Below, piece after piece: positions 51,296-58,735 of a stretch of 64,000 nucleotides of DNA; position 1 is the stretch's first letter, and each line of letters opens with the position of its first letter. This stretch comes from Catellicoccus marimammalium (GTDB taxonomy: Bacteria; Bacillota; Bacilli; Lactobacillales; Catellicoccaceae): assembly GCF_965139335.1 (NCBI RefSeq), contig NZ_CBCSEL010000001.1. The stretch is one strand, 5' to 3'. The notes below the pieces were generated by a model that saw nothing but the letters and a program-made list of their open reading frames with translations, was not told the origin of the DNA and did no database searches. The position numbers and the translations under genes were made by a program.

Positions 51296-51590
51296 TGAAA
51301 CCTAAACTTCGCTCGTCTATCTTCTTTTTCTTCACGCTAAAAAATCGTTTTTTCCCTCTTTTATTTTTTCATTAAAAATCGTTTTTAAAAAAACAAAATT
51401 GTCGAAATTAGTAACTTTTTATCCACTCTCATCATTCACTCATAAAGCTTGTTTTATGCATAAAATCAATGTCTTTGTATATTTATAATATATAAACAAC
51501 AATTTTGTTTTGTATTTATAGAAATTTCCTCTCCTTTTTTCATTTACAATCAATAACAATTGACTATGGTTATCATAAGGGGGTATAAAT
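51296..51590. other. AT-rich divergent intergenic region
   Basis: About 295 bases between the leftward pseudoenzyme operon and the rightward glycosyltransferase gene. It contains two AAAAATCGTTTTT-like blocks (around 51341 and 51375), a perfect palindrome TTTTATGCATAAAA at 51452-51465, TATAAT-like boxes near 51486-51491 and the AGGGGGTATAAAT sequence before the TTG start. No reading frame or RNA gene is evident. Confidence 0.6.
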
Positions 51591-52856
51591 TTGAATATAG
51601 GGTTTTTAGACATTGTTTTCATCATCTCTTTTTTTGGGATTGTCTATTATACCATTTGGGTCATTCTACTAATTATCCATTCGATTCATGATCCAGAATA
51701 TCGAAAGGATTTTGAAAATATTGATCCAAAGCTACAACTCTTTGTCCTAATTCCAATGCTCAATGAAGCAGGTGTAGTTCAACAAACACTTTCTAAATTT
51801 CTTGAGCATACCCAAACACTACCACAAGTTCAATTAGGGGTGATTGATGATTGTTCTAGTGATGGGACAGCTGATTTAATTCAAAAATTTATTGAAGAAA
51901 ATCAATGTGAGAAAAAAATTCATTTGATTCGTCGAACTTTTCCTAATGCGCAAACAGGAAAAGGTGATGCTTTGAATTATGGACTAGAGTTTATTCGACA
52001 AACTATCAAAGTAAAAGAAGATGAAACGATTATTGGAGTATTGGATGCCGATGCAATTATGAAAGAAGAAGACTTCCAAAAAGTTTTACTTCAATTTTCA
52101 ACGGCACCAAAATTAGCATTACTACAAACAAAAGTACGGATGATTCATGCCAAAAATTGGTTGCAAAAAATGCAAGATATTGAGTTTGCAACCATTAATG
52201 ATTGGATTCAACGCGTACGTAATAAAATTAATAATGCAGCCGCTTCAGGCAATGGACAGTTCATTCGTATGTCCAGTGTAGAAGGTAATGATACACCTTG
52301 GGGAAATGCATTATTGGAGGACTTTGAATTTAGTACAAATTTCTTGCTAGATAACAAAGAAACCTTCTATCGGACAGATATTGTGGTTTATCAAGAAGCC
52401 GTAGACAAGGTTAAACCATTTATTCGTCAACGTTCTCGTTGGGTTCAAGGAGGATTAGATTGTACTTTTAAATATATGAAACGAATCTTCCATAGTCCGT
52501 ATTTAAAATTTTGGGCTAAATTTGAGATGATTTTCTTTATGCTTTTACCATTCTTTACCATAATGGTAGGATTTTGCAATTTCACCTCATTAATCTTTGC
52601 ACTTTGTAATATTGATTTGTTTTTTAATTTGATTTTAGGTCTAACAGGAATTAATTTTTTATTAGCTACGCATACAGCTGTAAAATATTGTGGTCATGAT
52701 CAAAAATTAAAGTTCAAAACAATTTTTTATTGTGGTGGAATGATGATTTATAATATTATCCTCTTTCCAGCCATTATTATTGCTTTCTATCGTAAAATTA
52801 CGAATAAGAAAACTTGGATTAAAACCACACACGGCGTATCTACTGCGTCATCTTAA
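51591..52856 (+). CDS. Processive family 2 glycosyltransferase (membrane polysaccharide synthase type)
   Basis: 421 aa starting at TTG 51591 behind AGGGGG. One N-terminal span (about 8-30), a GT-A catalytic domain, then three or four spans (about 305-405). The catalytic set is complete: DD in LGVIDDCSSDGTA (86-87), DAD in VLDADAI (152-154), the general base in LLEDFEFS (243-244), and QRSRW (280-284), the Q(Q/R)xRW motif of processive synthases such as cellulose, PNAG and hyaluronan synthases. It should polymerise and export a beta-linked polymer; the sugar is unknown. The adjacent adhesin-like gene begins with nearly the same leader sequence. Confidence 0.9.
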   Translation: MNIGFLDIVFIISFFGIVYYTIWVILLIIHSIHDPEYRKDFENIDPKLQLFVLIPMLNEAGVVQQTLSKFLEHTQTLPQVQLGVIDDCSSDGTADLIQKFIEENQCEKKIHLIRRTFPNAQTGKGDALNYGLEFIRQTIKVKEDETIIGVLDADAIMKEEDFQKVLLQFSTAPKLALLQTKVRMIHAKNWLQKMQDIEFATINDWIQRVRNKINNAAASGNGQFIRMSSVEGNDTPWGNALLEDFEFSTNFLLDNKETFYRTDIVVYQEAVDKVKPFIRQRSRWVQGGLDCTFKYMKRIFHSPYLKFWAKFEMIFFMLLPFFTIMVGFCNFTSLIFALCNIDLFFNLILGLTGINFLLATHTAVKYCGHDQKLKFKTIFYCGGMMIYNIILFPAIIIAFYRKITNKKTWIKTTHGVSTASS

Positions 52857-52861
52857 TTTGC

Positions 52862-52886
52862 TTTAAAATCATAAAATGATTTTAAA
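52862..52886. other. Perfect 11-bp AT-rich inverted repeat between the glycosyltransferase and adhesin genes
   Basis: TTTAAAATCAT, AAA loop, ATGATTTTAAA. It begins six bases after the glycosyltransferase stop. It is not followed by a T run good enough for a strong terminator; it may weaken read-through or bind a protein. Confidence 0.7.
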
Positions 52887-52920
52887 TAATAAATTTTTTA
52901 ATTTTTAGGGGGTATGAATA

Positions 52921-54306
52921 ATGAGTACAACACTTACTCGTACAAAAACTCGTTTTTGTGGTTTAGCTGTTGCCACACTAGCGACAGTCGCACTGGGAAT
53001 AGGGGCCCATGCACAAAAAGTTCAAGCAGCAGAATTACCAATTCAAGGTGCGTCTGCCAAAGATGCAATCATTACTACAGATGATGGAAAAAATGTAACT
53101 GGACAGACAAATTTAAATAAATATGTTTATTATAATGCAAATTACAAATGGTCTTTACCACAAAATGTGACTGTGAAAAATGGAGACACTGCACAATTTG
53201 AACTACCAAATAATGTAGAAGTTCGTGTCGCAGATACAAAATTTGACGTTAAAAATGAGAAAAACCAAACAGTAGGTACCTTTGATATTAAAAAAGGTTC
53301 TCATACTGGGAAATTAACTTTTAACTCTTATTTTGCTAATCACAAAATGAAAGATATTCATGGTCGTTTATCTTTTAAAGTTAGTGGTACAGAAGAAAAT
53401 GCGCCGGGTGAATGGTTCCTAAATAAATCTGGTTGGCTAGATAATGATGGAAACGCCAATTGGACAGTAGTTTATAATCCACAATCTAAACATTTAACTA
53501 ATGTGCATTTAGATGATATTTTACGTAATGGACAAACTTATGTCGACGATTCTATTCAATTATGGTATGGACACGTAGAAAACAACCAATTTGTAGCAGA
53601 AGAAAAAATTACTGACCCTGTAAAACAAGGACTAGTTCATGTATCTGAGAATAATGATATTCTTTCTTTCTACTTTAAAAAATTAGATAAAGCTGTTCAA
53701 CTATACTACAAAACAAAACCAAGCACAGCTGAACAATATCAAAACTTAGATTTAGTCAATGTTGTAGATGCAAGTTGTGATCAAATTGCCATGAATACAA
53801 TCAGCTGTAAAATTGCAGTTGGTGGTAATGGTACTGCAGATGGTACACAAACGCCAACAGACAAACCTGACAAACCAAGCAAACCTGATCAACCAGGTAA
53901 ACCTGACCAACCAAGCAAACCTGACAAACCAAGCAAACCTGATCAACCAAGTAAACCTGATCAACCAAGCAAACCTGATCAACCAAGCAAACCTGATCAA
54001 CCAAGTAAACCTGATCAACCAAGTAAACCTGACAAACCAGGCAAACCTGACAAACCAAGTAAACCTGACAAACCAGGCAAACCTGATCAACCAAGTAAAC
54101 CCGATCATCCAAACTGTAAACCTGATTGGCCAAACTGGCCTGGTTGTCCTGACTGGCCTTTAATTCCAAACTGGCCTGGTTGTCCTGACTGGCCTTTGAT
54201 TCCAAACTGGCCTAGTTGCCCTGATTGGCCTTTAATTCCAAACTGGCCTGGTTGCCCTGATTGGCCTTTAATTCCAAACTGGCCATGTTCACCTTGCAAT
54301 AAATAA
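52921..54306 (+). CDS. Secreted adhesin-like protein with KPD(Q/K)P(S/G) repeats and a Trp/Pro/Cys repeat tail
   Basis: 461 aa. A long signal peptide ends near HAQKVQAAE. A ligand-type domain of about 260 residues follows (YNANYKWSLPQNVTVKNGDT, FELPNNVEVRVAD, GRLSFKVSGTEEN, LTNVHLDDILRNGQTYVDDS), resembling the beta-sandwich A domains of Cna/SdrG-type adhesins; it contains a CDQIAMNTISC pair. Residues 315-398 are 14 six-residue units KPD(Q/K/H)P(S/G/N). Residues 399-461 end the protein with four units of CPDWPLIPNWPG, a shorter preceding unit and the tail CSPCNK: ten Trp and seven Cys in all. There is no LPXTG, choline-binding or SLH motif, so the tail itself may attach to the surface. It has its own terminator. 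Confidence 0.85.
   Translation: MSTTLTRTKTRFCGLAVATLATVALGIGAHAQKVQAAELPIQGASAKDAIITTDDGKNVTGQTNLNKYVYYNANYKWSLPQNVTVKNGDTAQFELPNNVEVRVADTKFDVKNEKNQTVGTFDIKKGSHTGKLTFNSYFANHKMKDIHGRLSFKVSGTEENAPGEWFLNKSGWLDNDGNANWTVVYNPQSKHLTNVHLDDILRNGQTYVDDSIQLWYGHVENNQFVAEEKITDPVKQGLVHVSENNDILSFYFKKLDKAVQLYYKTKPSTAEQYQNLDLVNVVDASCDQIAMNTISCKIAVGGNGTADGTQTPTDKPDKPSKPDQPGKPDQPSKPDKPSKPDQPSKPDQPSKPDQPSKPDQPSKPDQPSKPDKPGKPDKPSKPDKPGKPDQPSKPDHPNCKPDWPNWPGCPDWPLIPNWPGCPDWPLIPNWPSCPDWPLIPNWPGCPDWPLIPNWPCSPCNK
53863..54114 (+). repeat. 14 tandem copies of an 18-bp repeat
   Basis: Exactly 14 units of 18 bp in frame, each starting AAACCTGA or AAACCCGA and encoding KPD(Q/K/H)P(S/G/N). The near identity suggests recent expansion and likely length variation among strains. 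Confidence 0.95.
54145..54288 (+). repeat. Four tandem copies of a 36-bp repeat
   Basis: Units at 54145, 54181, 54217 and 54253, each encoding CPDWPLIPNWP plus G, S, G or C. A 30-bp partial unit lacking the LIP codons precedes them at 54115-54144. Confidence 0.95.
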
Positions 54307-54312
54307 TAAAAC

Positions 54313-54346
54313 GAATCCTTTGCTATAAAAGCAAAGGATTTTTTTC
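54313..54346 (+). terminator. Terminator of the adhesin-like gene
   Basis: AATCCTTTGCT, ATAAA loop, AGCAAAGGATT and seven T. Confidence 0.93.
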
Positions 54347-54349
54347 ATA

Positions 54350-54384
54350 AAAAAAGTGAGCCTTCATAGAAGACTCACTTTTAT
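54350..54384 (-). terminator. Terminator of the YhgE/Pip gene
   Basis: AAAAGTGAGTCTTC, loop, GAAGGCTCACTTTTTTT on the minus strand, just after its stop codon. Confidence 0.9.
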
Positions 54385-54388
54385 TGTA

Positions 54389-57175
54389 TTAACTGAAGAA
54401 GTGAGTTTTTTCAATTCCTTCTTCAATTTTTTCAAATGGTTTTTCAAAGCGTTCACATAACCAAATTCCTAAAACAATAGCGACAATCGCAAATAAAGCT
54501 AGAATTAAAATGTCATGTAACGCATTTGGCCAATAGATTCCTCCTGTTGATTCACGAATCAAGTTTACCCCATAAGTAAATGGAAGGAATGGATAAATCG
54601 CTTGGAAGAATGGTCCTGATAATTGGATTGGGAAGTTTCCTCCTCCTCCAGAGATAGATAATACCAGGATAATGACACACGCTGCTTTTCCGACATCTTT
54701 GAATAATCCGACAAACATATAAATCAAAGATGTAAATGAGAAAGCTACGAGTAAAGCAAAGAAGAAATACCAAACTTTATTATAGGCATAAATATCTAAA
54801 ATAAAGAAGTTTCCTAAAGTTACTGCTGCTGCTTGAATAAAGGCAATCGTTAGGAAGATAAGCATCTTCGCTACATAACCTTCACGTAATGTGTAATATG
54901 TGTCAGAAGAAGCACGTGAGTTCGCATCTTCTAGTTCTCGTTCTTCTTTGGACATTGCTTTACGACGGCGACGATTTGGACCAAAGAATGGAGTGGCTGA
55001 TAAAAGACTTGAACTTAATAATCCTCCTACCCATAAACAAAGTACAGTGTAGAATGGAGCACTTTGTGAACCATAGTTTGGTACAGGATAAATATTTTCT
55101 TCTTTTAATTTAATTGGATCTTTCATGAAGTCCACTTCTTCTTTGACATCATTCTTCAACAATTTAACAATGTCTTTTAAATCTACTTTTGTAGCACCAT
55201 CTTCCATTTTCTTCGCTAACTTACGGATGGATTGTTGTAATTTTGGCCATTCGCTGTTAATGATGGCAGAAGTAGTATTTAAAGCAGAAGTAATAGTTGG
55301 TAATTTTGCATCCACTACATTTAATAAGTTTTGTAATTTTTCTTCCATATTTGGTAACGCACCAGTTACAAAAGCACTCGCTTGATTTAATTTATCTCCA
55401 ATTAATGGTAGTCCTTCTTGATAGAATTTTTGACCACCTTCAATACCAGCAATGATAGTTGACATATTTTCATTCAATAAAGTACTTGCATCATGAACTT
55501 CTTGTCTTAAGCTTGGTAATTGTTTTTTAAATTCAGTAATTAAATCATTGGCTTCAACTAATGTTTTGTTTGCATTTTTCAATAATGGAACCAAATCAAC
55601 ACCTTTAATTTTAGCTGTTACTGATTTTGCATCTTTCAATGTAGCTTGCAATTCACTAGCAATATTCGCTACTTTTTGTGGTAAATTAGCATTCGCTACT
55701 TCTTGAATCATCCCTTGAATTTTCTTTGATAATTCATTGACTTGTTTTAACGCAGATTGAATTTCAGCGACAGAAGCATGTTCTACCGTTTGATCAATTC
55801 TATTTAGATGTCCTTCTAAATCTTTATTTACGGTCTCTGCTTGTTTTAATGTATCAATCAGAGATTGCAAATCATGATTTCCACCTGCTTGTTGTAACTG
55901 CTCTAAAGTACCAATCATTCCAGAAAGCATGCCATTCATTTGTGCCAACTGTTGATTCATTGATTGGACAAACTTATTAACATCTGCTTTATCTTTATCG
56001 GTTAGGGCATTTCCTTGAACTAAAGCATAAAGACGTGCACTTTCTGTTTGGATATTTTGGGCAATTCCATAGACCAAAGATAAAGAAGTATTCACAGACT
56101 TCGCTACTTGCGGTAATGCTTTTTGTACAGCAGATACTTGATCTTGTGTTAGATTTAAAAATTGATTGGCTTGATTTAACGTTTGGTCTACCGCTGGTAA
56201 AATATTTGCTGCTTTTTGAATTACTTCTTTACCAATTTGTGTAGTTTTTTGTGCGTTATCTACTGTATCCACAATTTTATCAAAGTTTTGATCAAGCATT
56301 GATAATTGTTTTCCAGCATTTTGAATTTCTGGAATCTTACTTGGTAGAGTATTTAATACAGATAAATCTTCTACTAATTTTGGATAGTTTTCATCTACTT
56401 TTACTACCCCTTCAGCTGCTTGATTTACTTTTGGTAATGTAGCATTCACAAAGTCTTTCGTTTTCTCGATATTTTCTGAAATTTTTGGCATATTTTCGTC
56501 TAATTGTACAACGTCTTGAAGGTAGCCATCAATTTCTGACAAATGATCATTCGTATATAAGACTAAGCTTCGAACTTTTTCTACATCAATTAAGTGACTA
56601 TCTAAATCAATTCCTGCTTTATTGGCCATCGAGAAAATTGCTTTACTGACCGTCCCAATGAATTGTTGGGTAATCGTTTCTTGGATAGTTCCTGCTCCTT
56701 TATCCGTAATTTTTGGAGCAATCGCATTAATTTTTTGGTTGACATAGTACTGAATCTCTGGTTTTTCTATTTTTCCTCGTAGAAAACTCATTAAACAATC
56801 GGAAAAGTCTTTAGGAATATAAATCCCTGCATAATATTTCCCAGATTGAACACCATCGACTAATTCATCTTTAGAATCAACAAATTTCCAACCGATTTTG
56901 TGGTTTTCTTTTAAGTTTTTAACCACTTCATCTCCGATATTTAAATCTAATTTTTTCTTTCCTAGATCTAATACTTGAGTTTTATCTGCACTATATACGG
57001 CTACAGGTAAATCTCCTGTATTACTATATGGATCCCATAAAGCCTTAATATTAAACCATGCGTAGAAGCAAGGTAAGATTAATAAGGCTAAGACCATTAA
57101 AATTGCCATTTTATTTTTAAAGACTCTTTTCCAGTCATCCATATAGAGATCAGAAACATGTTTAAAAAAATTCAA
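54389..57175 (-). CDS. YhgE/Pip-domain membrane protein (ABC-2-like, phage-infection-protein family)
   Basis: 928 aa if it starts at TTG 57175, favoured by AGAGGTGG five bases before; an in-frame ATG at 57196 lacks a site. An N-terminal span (about 22-42: KNKMAILMVLALLILPCFYAW), a YhgE/Pip N domain (to about 170, YYAGIYIPKDFSDCLMSFLRG), a 450-residue extracellular coiled-coil region, and five or six C-terminal spans (about 700-915) form the known Pip architecture. Relatives include the Lactococcus phage receptor Pip and secretion-linked proteins of type VII systems; no other such genes are here. It ends convergently with the adhesin-like gene. Confidence 0.9.
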   Translation of the reverse strand: MNFFKHVSDLYMDDWKRVFKNKMAILMVLALLILPCFYAWFNIKALWDPYSNTGDLPVAVYSADKTQVLDLGKKKLDLNIGDEVVKNLKENHKIGWKFVDSKDELVDGVQSGKYYAGIYIPKDFSDCLMSFLRGKIEKPEIQYYVNQKINAIAPKITDKGAGTIQETITQQFIGTVSKAIFSMANKAGIDLDSHLIDVEKVRSLVLYTNDHLSEIDGYLQDVVQLDENMPKISENIEKTKDFVNATLPKVNQAAEGVVKVDENYPKLVEDLSVLNTLPSKIPEIQNAGKQLSMLDQNFDKIVDTVDNAQKTTQIGKEVIQKAANILPAVDQTLNQANQFLNLTQDQVSAVQKALPQVAKSVNTSLSLVYGIAQNIQTESARLYALVQGNALTDKDKADVNKFVQSMNQQLAQMNGMLSGMIGTLEQLQQAGGNHDLQSLIDTLKQAETVNKDLEGHLNRIDQTVEHASVAEIQSALKQVNELSKKIQGMIQEVANANLPQKVANIASELQATLKDAKSVTAKIKGVDLVPLLKNANKTLVEANDLITEFKKQLPSLRQEVHDASTLLNENMSTIIAGIEGGQKFYQEGLPLIGDKLNQASAFVTGALPNMEEKLQNLLNVVDAKLPTITSALNTTSAIINSEWPKLQQSIRKLAKKMEDGATKVDLKDIVKLLKNDVKEEVDFMKDPIKLKEENIYPVPNYGSQSAPFYTVLCLWVGGLLSSSLLSATPFFGPNRRRRKAMSKEERELEDANSRASSDTYYTLREGYVAKMLIFLTIAFIQAAAVTLGNFFILDIYAYNKVWYFFFALLVAFSFTSLIYMFVGLFKDVGKAACVIILVLSISGGGGNFPIQLSGPFFQAIYPFLPFTYGVNLIRESTGGIYWPNALHDILILALFAIVAIVLGIWLCERFEKPFEKIEEGIEKTHFFS

Positions 57176-57306
57176 TTCATCCACCTCTATACTCATATTT
57201 TTACGTTACTTATCTATTATACTATTTTTTGTATGATATTTCTCATTTCTTGCTAAAATAATGATGAAAAAATTTATTTTAGTTTTCTAATCTCTTCTTT
57301 TTATCA

Positions 57307-57335
57307 TTGCCAAAATAGTTTTTTACAGATATAAT
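57307..57335 (+). promoter_or_regulatory. Promoter of rpsT
   Basis: TTGCCA (57307-57312), exactly 17 bases, TATAAT (57330-57335). A second candidate (TTTACA-17-TACTAT) overlaps it slightly downstream. The leader is about 50 bases. Confidence 0.7.
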
Positions 57336-57394
57336 GATAGTTGTTACTATGTTCGTATACAACCGAATGTAAGATTAATGTGGGAGGTGAAATC

Positions 57395-57649
57395 ATGCCA
57401 AACATCGAATCAGCAATCAAACGCGTACGTACAAGCGAAAAAGCAAATGAAAAAAATTCAGCACAAATCTCAGCTATGCGTACTGCCATCAAAAAATTTG
57501 AAAAAGCAGTAGAAGCAAAAGCAGATAACGTACAAGACTTATTCAAAGAAGCTACTCGTGCTATCGACATGGCTTTATCAAAAGGTTTAATCCACAAAAA
57601 TAAAGCAAACCGTGAAAAATCTCGTTTAGCATCTAAATTAAGCAAATAA
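57395..57649 (+). CDS. rpsT: 30S ribosomal protein S20
   Basis: 84 aa starting MPNIESAIKRVRTSEKANEK at 57395 with GGGAGGTGA before it. The all-helical, basic S20 fold and the ending GLIHKNKANREKSRLASKL are diagnostic. It binds 16S rRNA near the 5' domain and helix 44. It is monocistronic and convergent with holA. Confidence 0.98.
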   Translation: MPNIESAIKRVRTSEKANEKNSAQISAMRTAIKKFEKAVEAKADNVQDLFKEATRAIDMALSKGLIHKNKANREKSRLASKLSK

Positions 57650-57650
57650 T

Positions 57651-57685
57651 AAAAAATCGCAGTCTTCTCACTGCGATTTTTTATT
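57651..57685. terminator. Bidirectional terminator between rpsT and holA
   Basis: AAAAATCGCAGT, loop, ACTGCGATTTTT stem with A and T runs on both sides. Confidence 0.93.
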
Positions 57686-58672
57686 TTATAAACGACTTAA
57701 CAATAACTCGAATAAAAAGTCTTCATCCATTCCCGTTGATTTTAACGCTTGTTCTACTTCTACTGCATAACGATACATCGTTTCTAGTTTTTTCAAAGAA
57801 ACTTGCCGAGTCTGTCTTTTTGCCAATTCAATACGATAAGGATGAATACCTAATGCTTTTTGCATTTGTTCTTTCGAATATCCTTTTTCCTGTAAAATTT
57901 TTACCTGTAATAAAAGACGAATTTGCATTAATAACAAATAATTCATCTTAATTGTATCTTCTCCTTGTACTTTTAATTGGCGATAAATACGCACTGCTTC
58001 TCCAACATTTCTTTCTAATAAGTGATCACTAATCGCAAAGAGATGCTCTTCTAAATTAGGCTCAATGGTCGCATCAATGCCTTCTTTTGTAATCTCTTGT
58101 TCTCCTGTACTATATAAGAATAATTTTTCTAACTCTTTTTTGATTTCATCGCGCTTTTGTGGCAAACGTTGAAATAAAAATTGTAAATTTTCTTCAGAAA
58201 TGGCATAACCTTGAGTTTGAATTTGCTGACGTAAATAATTTTTCCAATCTTTTTCTTTCCATTCCTCTTGTGTAACACTCACAGCTTGTTTTAACACTTG
58301 TTTTGTCACTTGTTTTCTTTTATCAAGTTTTTGTCCATCACAATAAAAAATCAGGATTACTTCTTCTGGTAACTGTTGAGAAAAGGCTTGGAAGGCTTCA
58401 ATTTCTTCTTTTGGTACTTCTGTTTTGGTACTTAAAAAAGTACAACTTTCTAAAACAATGACTTTTCCTTCTCCTAAAAAAGAATAGCTTTCTGCTTCGG
58501 CAATTAAAGAAGGAAGATCTTCTTCTGGAAAACGAATCCACTCTGCTTCTGGTCTTTGTTCTTGAATGATAGCTAATAAGCGCTCTTTTTGTACTTGATC
58601 AAGATCTTGCCATAGATAAAAAGGAGCGATACTCCCCTCTTGCATTTGCTTTTTCGCTGTTGTGTAATTCAT
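57686..58672 (-). CDS. holA: DNA polymerase III delta subunit
   Basis: 328 aa. It has the HolA/YqeN pattern: FYLWQDLDQVQKERLLAII at the start, VIVLESCTFLS, a Lys-rich clamp-loader domain (LDKRKQVTKQVLKQAV) and the C-terminal collar region YLLLMQIRLLLQVKIL, KALGIHPYRIELAKRQ. The N-terminal delta wrench opens the sliding clamp during loading. It lies 63 bases after comEC. Confidence 0.95.
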   Translation of the reverse strand: MNYTTAKKQMQEGSIAPFYLWQDLDQVQKERLLAIIQEQRPEAEWIRFPEEDLPSLIAEAESYSFLGEGKVIVLESCTFLSTKTEVPKEEIEAFQAFSQQLPEEVILIFYCDGQKLDKRKQVTKQVLKQAVSVTQEEWKEKDWKNYLRQQIQTQGYAISEENLQFLFQRLPQKRDEIKKELEKLFLYSTGEQEITKEGIDATIEPNLEEHLFAISDHLLERNVGEAVRIYRQLKVQGEDTIKMNYLLLMQIRLLLQVKILQEKGYSKEQMQKALGIHPYRIELAKRQTRQVSLKKLETMYRYAVEVEQALKSTGMDEDFLFELLLSRL

Positions 58673-58735
58673 TTGTTTCGCCCCTTTCTATTCTTCATTT
58701 ATTATAGTCGATTTCTCTTTTTCTATCATCTTTTC

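Noticed and set aside
51140..51590. Insertion sequence or prophage remnant near the glycosyltransferase region
   Set aside because: No transposase or integrase fragment, terminal inverted repeats or target duplications were found.
53752..54205. Long open frames on both strands (118, 134 and 116 residues) across the adhesin repeat region
   Set aside because: They are created by the 18-bp repeat, whose length is a multiple of three and which has no stop in several frames. They have no ribosome binding site and encode simple repeats.
53863..54288. CRISPR array or satellite
   Set aside because: The repeats are directly adjacent, in frame and coding; there are no unique spacers.
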